Part shown: positions 55,271-63,314 of the stretch, in pieces
Numbering within the stretch: position 1 is the first letter of the stretch
How the letters are laid out: the number at the start of each line of letters is the position of its first letter
Translations under genes and position numbers: made by a program
Assembly (NCBI GenBank): GCA_028288165.1
Contig: JAQBOG010000024.1
Coordinates: forward strand, 1 to 64,000
Reading direction: 5' to 3'
Source: Sphingobacteriales bacterium
GTDB lineage: Bacteria; Bacteroidota; Bacteroidia; Sphingobacteriales; Sphingobacteriaceae
Length of the DNA: 64,000 nucleotides
The notes under the pieces: model-generated
The model's database searches: none
The model's input: only the letters and a program-made list of their open reading frames with translations
Told to the model about the DNA's origin: nothing

Positions 55271-56347
55271 ATGTATCCTTTAAAAGAAAAGAGGTTTATA
55301 GCTGTAAACTTTATAGCGATAGTTACTCTTTTTTTACTAATTCTGGCAGGTGGAATCGTTAGAAGTTCTGGGTCAGGAATGGGTTGCCCTGATTGGCCAA
55401 AATGTTTTGATCGATATATTCCGCCAACATCAGCCACCGAGCTGCCTAATAATTATAAAGAGAAATACATTTCAAAACGCATACAGAAAAATATACGTTT
55501 TGCAAAAACGCTCGACTTTTTTGGGTATTCGGATCTGGCAGATAAAATTCGCAACGATACAAGTATTTTACAACATGAAGAGTTTAACGTAACCAAGACT
55601 TATGTTGAATACATTAATCGGCTGATTGGGGTAGTATTTGGCTTTTTGCTGATTGCACTGGTAGTCTTATCAGTGACTTACTATGAGGCCCGAAAAAGCA
55701 TTTTCTTCTTAAGTGTCTTGAATTTGTTTTTAGTTGCATTTCAAGGTTGGTTAGGTTCGATAGTGGTGTCAACAAATTTAATGTCTTGGATTGTTACTGT
55801 TCATATGCTTTTGGCTATAGCAATATTAGCCGTGTGTATTTTAACTTATTTTCAGGCTACCAATTTAAGAGAACGAAATATTTTAGTGCGGCATCCTTCT
55901 AAATCTATTAGAACTCTAACAATTTTTGTTTTAATAGTTTCATTAATTCAAATAACCTTAGGAACCACTGTTAGAGAACAAATAGATTACATAGCTAATT
56001 CGATGCACAATTTTAATCGGGATGAGTGGGTATCTGAAGTTGGATTTGGCTTCGTGCTTCATAGAGATTTAGCAATACTCGTTTTGGTTTTAAACGCTGC
56101 TTTGTTCTTGATGGTTAGAAAGAAGTTCGAGTTAAACGGCTGGCAATTTAAATTTGCATCCTTTATTGTTATACTTATCGGACTTCAGTTGATAACCGGA
56201 TTTATGTTATCATATATGGCTTTACCTCCAGTTGCCCAATCAATACATATTGTTTTGGCGAGTTTACTATTTGGAGCCCAATACTTTTTATTATTGTTGT
56301 TGAATAAAAATAAATTTTACAAAAAGAGAGCTGTTAAATTAGATTAG
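55271..56347 (+). CDS. ctaA: Heme A synthase (COX15/CtaA)
   Basis: A 358-residue membrane enzyme that oxidises the heme O methyl to give heme A. Eight hydrophobic segments; family motifs GGIVRSSGSGMGCPDWPKC at the N-terminus, EYINRLIGVVFGF with the first heme His replaced by family-typical context, HMLLAIAI, FVLHRDLA and SIHIVLASLLFG supply the histidines. Followed by ctaB one base after its stop, so heme A and its precursor heme O are made from one transcript. Confidence 0.94.
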   Translation: MYPLKEKRFIAVNFIAIVTLFLLILAGGIVRSSGSGMGCPDWPKCFDRYIPPTSATELPNNYKEKYISKRIQKNIRFAKTLDFFGYSDLADKIRNDTSILQHEEFNVTKTYVEYINRLIGVVFGFLLIALVVLSVTYYEARKSIFFLSVLNLFLVAFQGWLGSIVVSTNLMSWIVTVHMLLAIAILAVCILTYFQATNLRERNILVRHPSKSIRTLTIFVLIVSLIQITLGTTVREQIDYIANSMHNFNRDEWVSEVGFGFVLHRDLAILVLVLNAALFLMVRKKFELNGWQFKFASFIVILIGLQLITGFMLSYMALPPVAQSIHIVLASLLFGAQYFLLLLLNKNKFYKKRAVKLD

Positions 56348-56348
56348 C

Positions 56349-57245
56349 GTGGGGGAATTTATATCAGATTTTAAGAAACTAATTAAATTAAGATTAACAC
56401 TTACTGTAGTATTTTCAGCTTCCGTATGTTTTTTGATGGGCAGCAAAGTGCAAGGGGGGGATATTCCCTGGGTTAATTGGGCTTTGTTAACCTTGGGTGG
56501 GTTTTTAGTTACTAGTGCTGCTAACGGTTTCAACGAAATCATTGAGAAAGACTTAGATAAACTCATGAAGCGAACAATGGATCGGCCTATTCCAGCAGGG
56601 AAAATGACAACTGGGCAGGCATTGGTGTTAAGTTTGTTTATGGGAATCGCCGGAACGTTAATTCTTGTAAAATTGAACTTTCCAACAGGTGTACTTTCTG
56701 TATTCTCTATTTTTTTGTATGCTTTTGTTTATACTCCTTTAAAAAGAAAATCTCCTATAGCAGTTTTCGTAGGAGCAATACCTGGGGCTTTGCCTCCATT
56801 AATTGGGTATTTTGCTGCTTTTGATGAACCCAGGATATCCTGGATACCAGTTATTCTCTTTCTAATTCAATTTGTTTGGCAGTTCCCTCATTTTTGGTCA
56901 ATTGCCTGGGTTTTAGATGAAGACTACAAAAGAGCGGGATTCAGATTGTTACCAACAACAAAACAAGATAAAACAAGTGCCTTTATTACTTTTGCATCTG
57001 CCGTTATTCTCATCCCGGTTAGTTTAATGCCTTCATACTTATTAATGCCTTCCGGTCACGACAATCCTTTTGGAGGAAGCATTTACATTGGAGTATCAAT
57101 ATTGGCCGGTTTATATTTTGCCTGGCAGGCTTTACAACTTTATTTAAAGCAAGATGTTATATCTGCTAAGAAGTTAATGTATACTTCTTTCTTTTATTTG
57201 CCTCTTATTCAGTTGACATTACTATTTGATTTTATCACAAAATAA
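56349..57245 (+). CDS. ctaB: Protoheme IX farnesyltransferase (heme O synthase)
   Basis: A 298-residue UbiA-type prenyltransferase that adds farnesyl to heme B. Prenyl-diphosphate motif NGFNEIIEKDLDKLMKRTMD (first Asp-rich region) and YTPLKRKSP, FVGAIPGALPPLIGY are present, with about nine helices. GTG start at 56349, one base after the ctaA stop. Its product feeds CtaA. Confidence 0.95.
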   Translation: MGEFISDFKKLIKLRLTLTVVFSASVCFLMGSKVQGGDIPWVNWALLTLGGFLVTSAANGFNEIIEKDLDKLMKRTMDRPIPAGKMTTGQALVLSLFMGIAGTLILVKLNFPTGVLSVFSIFLYAFVYTPLKRKSPIAVFVGAIPGALPPLIGYFAAFDEPRISWIPVILFLIQFVWQFPHFWSIAWVLDEDYKRAGFRLLPTTKQDKTSAFITFASAVILIPVSLMPSYLLMPSGHDNPFGGSIYIGVSILAGLYFAWQALQLYLKQDVISAKKLMYTSFFYLPLIQLTLLFDFITK

Positions 57246-57249
57246 TAAT

Positions 57250-57828
57250 ATGGGAAATGCACCATTCGAGGACAGACAGAATTTAAAAGCTAGGAAGTTT
57301 TTAATGTGGCTGTTTATTATTTCATCATTTATGATGTTTGCTGCTTTAACAAGTGGTTACATCGTTTATACAGCAGGCAATGCAGCTCGTGGCTTAAAAA
57401 TCATCTTACCTAAAGCGTTTCAGTTTAGTACGTTAATAATAATTGCCAGTAGTTTCACCATGTTTTTAGCAAGTAAAGCTGCTAGGAAGTTGGATTATTC
57501 AAAGCAAAACACCTACCTATGGTTTACGATACTGCTAGGTTTAGGTTTTTTTGCAAATCAATTTTATTGCTGGAGCTTATTATTTAACATGGGAGTTCCG
57601 TTTGCATTTAATCAAAATGCATCCCAATCATTTATTTACGTTTTTACAGGAATACATCTGACGCATATTCTATTAGGCGTTGGATTCGTCGCTTATTCAT
57701 TACGAAGTAGACGCAAAAACATATCTCAGGCGCATAATTTATATCGATTAGAAATAAGCTCGCTTTTTTGGCATTTTATAGATATCCTATGGATTTATCT
57801 ATATGTTTTCTTACTTTTGAACCAATAA
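57250..57828 (+). CDS. Heme-copper oxidase subunit III-like protein
   Basis: A 192-residue membrane protein with five hydrophobic segments matching the subunit III fold; GNAPFEDRQNLKARKFLMWLF, TGIHLTHILLGVG and LFWHFIDILWIYLYVFL are subunit III hallmarks. ATG 57250 follows the ctaB stop by four bases; a TTG 24 bases upstream lies inside ctaB and is not needed. The following gene is a second subunit III, so the oxidase may hold two. Confidence 0.9.
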   Translation: MGNAPFEDRQNLKARKFLMWLFIISSFMMFAALTSGYIVYTAGNAARGLKIILPKAFQFSTLIIIASSFTMFLASKAARKLDYSKQNTYLWFTILLGLGFFANQFYCWSLLFNMGVPFAFNQNASQSFIYVFTGIHLTHILLGVGFVAYSLRSRRKNISQAHNLYRLEISSLFWHFIDILWIYLYVFLLLNQ

Positions 57829-57848
57829 CAACTATATATTCTCAATAA

Positions 57849-58550
57849 ATGAGTACTACTGTATCACAACTTGATGAAATAAAAACCGACGCCTGGAGTG
57901 GCGGAAGATCGCCGTTTTCTGTTGAATATGGCAAGATTATGATGTGGTTTTTTTTAATTTCCGACGCATTTACTTTCTCTGCCTTTTTGATTTATTATGG
58001 CGCACAACGTTTTAGTAAAATAACATGGCCAAATCCTGATGTTGTTTTCCAATCAATACCAGGCATTGCTAATGAAGGCTTTCCACTTGTTTTTGTGGGT
58101 ATCATGACTTTTATTTTGATTATGAGTTCTGTAACAATGGTTTTGGCTGTTGAGGCAGGACATCGTAACGCGAAGAAAGAAGTTATCTGGTGGATGATTG
58201 CAACGATTATTGGCGGTTTGATGTTTTTAGGTTGCCAAGCACTCGAGTGGACACACTTGCATCACGAAGGTTTTTGGTGGGGCGCTATTCCAACAATGGA
58301 GGTTATAAAAGAGCTTGGTGCAGATCCAGTTAGTACATTACAGTTTGCCAATTTGTTTTTTACTATTACTGGCTTTCATGGATTTCACGTATTTACGGGT
58401 GTTTTAATAAACATTATTATACTTATCATGACCATAAATAATGTTTTCGCTAAACGCGGTAGTTATTTAATGGTTGAAAAAGTGGGATTATACTGGCACT
58501 TCGTAGATCTTGTTTGGGTATTTGTATTTACCTTCTTTTATTTAGTTTAA
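57849..58550 (+). CDS. coxC: Cytochrome c oxidase subunit III
   Basis: A 233-residue subunit III. FSVEYGKIMMWFFLISDAFTF at the N-terminus, EWTHLHHEGFWWG, TGFHGFHVFTGVLIN and YWHFVDLVWVFVFTFFY are all present; five hydrophobic segments. It stabilises the oxidase core and helps proton uptake. Twenty bases after the shorter subunit III gene and 18 before subunit IV. Confidence 0.95.
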   Translation: MSTTVSQLDEIKTDAWSGGRSPFSVEYGKIMMWFFLISDAFTFSAFLIYYGAQRFSKITWPNPDVVFQSIPGIANEGFPLVFVGIMTFILIMSSVTMVLAVEAGHRNAKKEVIWWMIATIIGGLMFLGCQALEWTHLHHEGFWWGAIPTMEVIKELGADPVSTLQFANLFFTITGFHGFHVFTGVLINIIILIMTINNVFAKRGSYLMVEKVGLYWHFVDLVWVFVFTFFYLV

Positions 58551-58568
58551 AACATAATAGTATTTAAC

Positions 58569-58913
58569 ATGGCATTAGAACATACACAAAAACATGATCA
58601 TGCAGAAGATCATGAAACTATGACCAAGAGAAAAATTTGGGTTGTTTTTTTCTATCTGCTAGGAATTACATCAGTCGAGTTTTTTTTAGCTTTATATATG
58701 GTACCACATGGTTTAAGCCATGGTATAGCTAATTTTATATACATCATACTTACTTTGGTTAAAGCTTTCTACATAGTTGCATATTTTATGCACCTTAAAT
58801 TCGAAAAGTTTGCATTTAAAACCAGTATTGTAGTAGCCTTTATATTTATAATCTATTTCATCATATTAATGCTTACTGAAGGATCATACCTTCATGTACA
58901 CATGAATAAATGA
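58569..58913 (+). CDS. Cytochrome c oxidase subunit IV (caa3/CyoD type)
   Basis: A 114-residue small membrane subunit. A charged His-rich start (HTQKHDHAEDHETMTKRKIW) precedes three helices; the middle one contains the family phrase LVKAFYIVAYFMHLKFE. It assists assembly of the oxidase core. Its end overlaps the SCO gene by four bases. Confidence 0.93.
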   Translation: MALEHTQKHDHAEDHETMTKRKIWVVFFYLLGITSVEFFLALYMVPHGLSHGIANFIYIILTLVKAFYIVAYFMHLKFEKFAFKTSIVVAFIFIIYFIILMLTEGSYLHVHMNK

Positions 58914-59608
58914 GTAACGGAAATTTCTCAATAAAAAAAATTCTAATCCTGGTAACCATTCTTGCGGTACCAGGATTTTTATATTATTTACTTTCCGAAA
59001 AAGGTAAAAATCGTTATAAGCCCTTAGGTATTTACGGGCCGAAGGAGCTTAGCGGATCTTTCCATAAAGTTAAAGGTGAAAACATCCCAGATACACTTTA
59101 TCATACTATTAGGGGCGTTGCTCTAATAGATCAAGATAACAACTCCGTTAATGTGAGTGTTGATACAAGTCATATTACAGTTTTTAATTTCTTTTTTAGT
59201 AGGTGTACTAGCTTTTGTTCTCATATGAATGAGGATATGGGCGGTATTGCAAAACTTTATAGTACTAATAAGATGGTAAATTTTGTTTCTATTACTGTTG
59301 ACCCGGACTATGATACTCCTCCAGTATTGAAAAAGTATAGTCAGAAATATCACATTAATAGTAATAAGTGGAAGTTTTTAACGGGGAATAAAAGTGACAT
59401 TTACAGGTTGGCAAGAGAGAGCTTCCTTGTAGACGCTTTTAAGGATTCCACTCAGCTAAATAACTTTATTCATAGTCCCAAAATGATATTAGTAGATCCC
59501 GAAAGGCGTATACGCGGGTATTATGATTCAGGAGATAAGGTTCAAGTTGAAAAGCTTGTAGATGAGATAAAGCTTCAAATCACAGAAGAACTTCGAAAAA
59601 TTAAATGA
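58910..59608 (+). CDS. SCO1/SenC family copper chaperone
   Basis: A 232-residue membrane-anchored thioredoxin-fold protein: one N-terminal helix (about 12-28), no lipobox. Copper ligands are the CTSFC pair (FFSRCTSFCSHM) and a distal His in NFIHSPKM. Being coupled (four-base overlap) to the oxidase cluster, it is the better candidate for loading CuA of CoxB. Differs from the SCO lipoprotein at 32019 in anchoring. Confidence 0.92.
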   Translation: MSNGNFSIKKILILVTILAVPGFLYYLLSEKGKNRYKPLGIYGPKELSGSFHKVKGENIPDTLYHTIRGVALIDQDNNSVNVSVDTSHITVFNFFFSRCTSFCSHMNEDMGGIAKLYSTNKMVNFVSITVDPDYDTPPVLKKYSQKYHINSNKWKFLTGNKSDIYRLARESFLVDAFKDSTQLNNFIHSPKMILVDPERRIRGYYDSGDKVQVEKLVDEIKLQITEELRKIK

Positions 59609-59628
59609 GCGAATGCTATATCTAGACT

Positions 59629-60168
59629 ATGAGCAATAAAATTATTTTCAGGTCAATTATTGGATTATCAATTTTTGTTACCTTAGTTGTAACCATTTTG
59701 CAAGCAAAAATTTTCAATTTTTTCCCAGATAAAAGTGTTATACCAGCTTGGGTGTTTTTTCTCCCAAAACTTAATGCAATCTTAAATGGCTCTTGTACTA
59801 TCCTCTTATTGATTTCGTTATATTTTATCAAGAGAGGCGAAGTTAGTATTCACAAAAAGTTAAATATTACAGCATTTCTTTTTTCTTGCTTGTTTTTAGT
59901 TTCATATATCATATTTCATTCAACCGGAATAGTTACTTATTATGGCGGAAGCGGGACTATTAAACGAGTTTATTATTTTATATTAATTACACACATTATT
60001 CTAGCCGCAATTGTGTTGCCTGTTGTGCTATTCAGTTTTAGTAGTGGGCTTCAATTACAGGTGGAGAAACATAGAAAACTAGTACGTTGGAGTTACCCGG
60101 TTTGGCTTTACGTAACAATTACAGGTGTTATCGTTTATTTAATGATTTCCCCATATTACACTTTTTAA
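59629..60168 (+). CDS. DUF420 membrane protein
   Basis: A 179-residue protein with about five helices; SIHKKLNITAFLFSCLFLVSY and the ITHIILAAIVLPVVLFSF block (His in both) match DUF420, a family found in oxidase clusters and related to CtaM-type assembly proteins. Likely helps heme or copper insertion; the exact role is not known here. Confidence 0.85.
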   Translation: MSNKIIFRSIIGLSIFVTLVVTILQAKIFNFFPDKSVIPAWVFFLPKLNAILNGSCTILLLISLYFIKRGEVSIHKKLNITAFLFSCLFLVSYIIFHSTGIVTYYGGSGTIKRVYYFILITHIILAAIVLPVVLFSFSSGLQLQVEKHRKLVRWSYPVWLYVTITGVIVYLMISPYYTF

Positions 60169-60186
60169 CTACTTGGTAATTACCAT

Positions 60187-60194
60187 TATATTTG
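60187..60194 (+). promoter_or_regulatory. -7 promoter element (TATATTTG) of the small CxxC protein gene
   Basis: TATATTTG fits TAnnTTTG and ends four bases before ATG 60199. No well-spaced -33 TTG was found. The gene could thus be expressed apart from the oxidase operon. Confidence 0.5.
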
Positions 60195-60198
60195 CGGT

Positions 60199-60474
60199 AT
60201 GAAAATTCTTAGATGTATTTTAATCATCTTAATGCTAAGTATTACAGGCGGTATTCACAACACTGCAAGTGCTCAATGTGCGATGTGTACAATGAATGCA
60301 GAAAGCTCTGTAAAAGATGGTAACACTGAAGGAAAGGGTTTGAATTCAGGTATTTTATACTTACTTGCAGCCCCGTATTTAGCTATTGGAGTTGTTGGAT
60401 ATGTATGGTTTAAAAAATATCGGAAAAAGGATATCGTTCTAGATATTAAGGATGAAAAAATTAATTTAAACTAG
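60199..60474 (+). CDS. Small membrane protein with a CAMC motif
   Basis: A 91-residue protein with a signal peptide (cleavage near ASAQ), then CAMCTMNAESS directly at the mature N-terminus, and a single C-terminal helix (about 52-70, LNSGILYLLAAPYLAIGVVGYVWF) followed by a basic tail. The Cys pair and location at the end of the oxidase cluster suggest a role in copper or thiol chemistry of oxidase assembly, but no named family is recognised. Confidence 0.75.
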   Translation: MKILRCILIILMLSITGGIHNTASAQCAMCTMNAESSVKDGNTEGKGLNSGILYLLAAPYLAIGVVGYVWFKKYRKKDIVLDIKDEKINLN

Positions 60475-60656
60475 CCTGTGTTCTGATAATCCCTTCCTAA
60501 TTTCAATAAAAACTTTATCCCTCCTCGAAACTGTTACTAGCTTAGCTTGTTTTTTGCACTGGGCTCCCAAATATTGTCTCGTTACTTATTGCTTTATTCC
60601 GCATTATAAGCGATATTGGAATGAATTATTAAAAGCACAGAGTACAATTGATTTCT

Positions 60657-61319
60657 ATGATTGAATCTACAACCTTTACTTTTTTAAAAAACTTAAGTGA
60701 AAATAATAATAGGGATTGGTTTAATAGCAATAAAGAAGAGCATGATAAGGCTCGAACTAATGTGCTAGATTTTGTTTCGGACCTTATAGTTGAGTTGTCT
60801 GCGATTGACAAAGAAGTTCCCGAAAATCTTAATGCTAAAGAATGTGTAATGCGAATTTATCGTGACATTAGATTTAGCTTAGATAAAACGCCTTATAAAA
60901 CTAATTTTGGAATTGGAATATCTCCTTTCGGAAAGAATTTCAAAGGACCAGGTTATTATTTACATATCGAGCCAGGTAGATCATTTGTGGCAGGTGGGTC
61001 GTGGTTTCCTGAGGTAAATGAATTAAAGGCTATTCGCCAGGAGATCGATTACAATTATTCACAAATTGAAGAGATCATTGATAATGATTTATTTAGAAAA
61101 TACTTCCAAGAACTAGATCGGGAAGGTGCACTAAAAACTGCACCCAAAGGTTATCCGTCAGACCATCCTAACATCAACTTATTAAAGCTTAAAAGTTTTA
61201 CTGCTAGTCATCAATTAACTAATCAGGAACTAACAAAACCCGATGCTGCTAAAAAAGTTGCCGAAGGTTTTGCTAATTTATATCCCCTAATCAAATTTTT
61301 GCGGAACGCTATTATCTAA
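60657..61319 (+). CDS. DUF2461 family protein
   Basis: A 220-residue soluble protein matching DUF2461 (TIGR02453-type): FLKNLSENNNRDWFNSNKEEHDKA near the N-terminus, RIYRDIRFSLDKTPYKTNFGI, and GPGYYLHIEPG. Its biochemical role is unknown. ATG 60657 is preferred over a TTG nine bases earlier. The 182-base gap before it holds nothing recognisable. Confidence 0.85.
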   Translation: MIESTTFTFLKNLSENNNRDWFNSNKEEHDKARTNVLDFVSDLIVELSAIDKEVPENLNAKECVMRIYRDIRFSLDKTPYKTNFGIGISPFGKNFKGPGYYLHIEPGRSFVAGGSWFPEVNELKAIRQEIDYNYSQIEEIIDNDLFRKYFQELDREGALKTAPKGYPSDHPNINLLKLKSFTASHQLTNQELTKPDAAKKVAEGFANLYPLIKFLRNAII

Positions 61320-61335
61320 TTTATCATCAATTTAA

Positions 61336-62172
61336 ATGAAGAAACTATCATTATTACTTTTTGCTGTTCTTTTAATGAGCCTAGGCTCTTGTATCGTTCT
61401 TTCCCCAAAAAAGTATAATACTTTATTAAACCAACGAGATTCATTGTCTCGGAGTCTGGATGCGGCTAACGTAAAAATTCAGTCGCTTGAAGAGGAGCGG
61501 TCGAAATTGCAAGCTGATACAACAAACTTGAATACTCGGATTGCCGAACTTCAAGGCAAATTGGAAGGGCTTGATGCTAATTATGCATCATTAAGGTCAA
61601 ATAGTTCATCAGAGATTAATAAACTTGGTGAAGATCTTAAAAAGCGTGAAGCAAGGTTAAAGGAAGTAGAAGAGGTATTGCGGAAGAGGGATGAAGCTAC
61701 CAATGCATTAAAGGAGAAATTACAGAAGGCATTGTTGGGATTTCAACAAAGTGGATTATCTGTTGATATTCGTAACGGAAAGGTATATGTTTCATTAACC
61801 GACAAACTTCTTTTTAGTACCGGAAGTATCATTATTGATGATAAAGGGAAACTTGCTTTACAAGAGCTTGCCAAAGTTTTGAAAACACAGCCAGAAATCA
61901 ATATTTCTGTTGAAGGACATACTGATAATCAAAAGGTTAATAACTTAGGGCAAATAAAAGACAACTGGGATTTAAGTGTTTTAAGAGCAACTTCCGTAGT
62001 ACGATATCTAACAGATGATCAGAAAGTTGATAATGCAAGAATTACAGCAACAGGTAAGGGTGAATATCAACCTTTAACAGCTGGTAACTCTCCTGAAATA
62101 CGAAGTAAAAACCGAAGGATTGAAATTGTACTCTCTCCAAAACTGGATGAGCTTTATAATTTAATTAAATAA
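61336..62172 (+). CDS. OmpA family lipoprotein
   Basis: A 278-residue cell-wall anchoring lipoprotein: lipobox LGSC (Cys19), a coiled coil over about 30-135 (NQRDSLSRSLDAANVKIQSL, Lys/Glu-rich) and a C-terminal OmpA-like peptidoglycan-binding domain (about 155-275) with VEGHTDNQKVNN, SVLRATSVVRYL and NRRIEIVLSP. Links the outer membrane to peptidoglycan. Starts 16 bases after the DUF2461 gene. Confidence 0.92.
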   Translation: MKKLSLLLFAVLLMSLGSCIVLSPKKYNTLLNQRDSLSRSLDAANVKIQSLEEERSKLQADTTNLNTRIAELQGKLEGLDANYASLRSNSSSEINKLGEDLKKREARLKEVEEVLRKRDEATNALKEKLQKALLGFQQSGLSVDIRNGKVYVSLTDKLLFSTGSIIIDDKGKLALQELAKVLKTQPEINISVEGHTDNQKVNNLGQIKDNWDLSVLRATSVVRYLTDDQKVDNARITATGKGEYQPLTAGNSPEIRSKNRRIEIVLSPKLDELYNLIK

Positions 62173-62273
62173 ACAAAAAGTAGTAGCTAGATCCAGCTAC
62201 TTATTAGCTGAGTTCGACTTTCAATGCATGTTAAGATCCAGATGAACGTTTTATTAAATGCGTTTTAATAAAC

Positions 62274-62370
62274 TTGCTAGGTTTTGCGTTAGGGATTGAA
62301 GTGAAAATCCTTTTTGCCCTCTTTCTTCGGGCAAAAAGATTGTAATGGAAAGCCCGCCCGAACGCCCAAA
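62274..62370 (-). repeat. Dispersed palindromic intergenic repeat, copy D
   Basis: Inverted relative to copy A: on the minus strand it begins TTTGGGCGTTCGGGCGGG, holds the inner pair CTTTTTGCCC / GGGCAAAAAG and ends CAATCCCTAACGCAAAAC then CTAGCAA, like copy A. It lies between convergent OmpA-like and rfbC genes. Confidence 0.92.
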
Positions 62371-62416
62371 TGCTGTTGACTTACCATATGATTATCGAAC
62401 TCAGTTTTTTGTATTT

Positions 62417-62965
62417 TTAAAAAGGATTGTTAAGTTCCTGCAACGTAGGGAGAACTTTGTCCTTTTCTGAAAGAATTATCTCTTCTTTAGGAAGTCCCCA
62501 ATCAATATTTAATTCGGGGTCGTTCCAAATACAGCCGATTTCTGAGGCTTTATTGTACGTATTTGTTACTTTATAAGTGAATATGGTATTGTCTTCAAGT
62601 GTTACAAACCCATGTAAAAATCCGGGAGGTACCCAAAACATTAATTGGTTTTCTCCGGAAAGTTCAATAGCTAAATGTTGACCATAAGTTGGTGAGCTTT
62701 TTCTAACATCTACAGCCACATCAACAACCTTACCTTGTATTACCCGTACTAATTTTCCTTGAGCATGTGGATTTGCTTGTGCGTGTAAACCTCTCAATGT
62801 ACCCCTTTGCGAAAAGGATTGGTTATCTTGAACAAAATTGGCATCAATGCCCGCATTTTTGAAGAAACTTTCGCTGTAGCTTTCGAAAAAATAGCCTCGG
62901 TCATCTTTCCAAATCTTTGGTTCTATTATGAAAAGATCTTTAATCTTAGTCTCTATAAACTTCAT
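62417..62965 (-). CDS. rfbC: dTDP-4-dehydrorhamnose 3,5-epimerase
   Basis: A 182-residue cupin-fold epimerase that forms dTDP-4-keto-L-rhamnose for surface glycans. The catalytic His61 (LRGLHAQ), Lys71 (GKLVRV), His118 (GFLHGF) and Tyr131 (FTYKVT) agree with the family. Full length. Its start overlaps the DUF4286 gene by four bases. Other rml genes are not in the window. Confidence 0.95.
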   Translation of the reverse strand: MKFIETKIKDLFIIEPKIWKDDRGYFFESYSESFFKNAGIDANFVQDNQSFSQRGTLRGLHAQANPHAQGKLVRVIQGKVVDVAVDVRKSSPTYGQHLAIELSGENQLMFWVPPGFLHGFVTLEDNTIFTYKVTNTYNKASEIGCIWNDPELNIDWGLPKEEIILSEKDKVLPTLQELNNPF

Positions 62966-63270
62966 TTGAATTCAATTAATTGCATAATGGTTCTGAATGC
63001 TACATATCTCTCTGCAAATTTGCATTGCAAATCAGCTTGTAATTTGCTTGCGAAATTAGTTCGATAAGTTTCATAAGTTTCTAAATCTTTGGCAGTGTAT
63101 TGAATAGAATAGGTAACCCCTTCATTCTGAGATTCAAGCACTTTAAATATCCGGTTCGATTCAAAACAATTGGTGCTCATCACTTCTTTTATGTGATGTG
63201 TATGCATCCAATCTAACCACTCAGCTTCAGCTTCTTCTTCGAGTATTACGGTTACGTTATATAAAATCAT
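62962..63270 (-). CDS. DUF4286 family protein
   Basis: A 102-residue soluble protein of the dimeric alpha-beta barrel type seen in DUF4286: MILYNVTVILEEEAEAEWLDWMHTHHIKEV is the typical start (quoted in part: ILEEEAEAEWLDWM). Role unknown. Overlaps rfbC by four bases; a near-match -7 element TAATTTCG lies four bases before its start on the minus strand. Confidence 0.82.
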   Translation of the reverse strand: MILYNVTVILEEEAEAEWLDWMHTHHIKEVMSTNCFESNRIFKVLESQNEGVTYSIQYTAKDLETYETYRTNFASKLQADLQCKFAERYVAFRTIMQLIEFK

Positions 63271-63314
63271 TACGCGAAATTAATAATTAATTTAACATAT
63301 AAATTGACGGTTAG

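Noticed and set aside
62182..62201. Hairpin AGTAGCT / AGCTACT after the OmpA-like gene
   Set aside because: Seven-base stem with no clear T-run; too weak to call a terminator.
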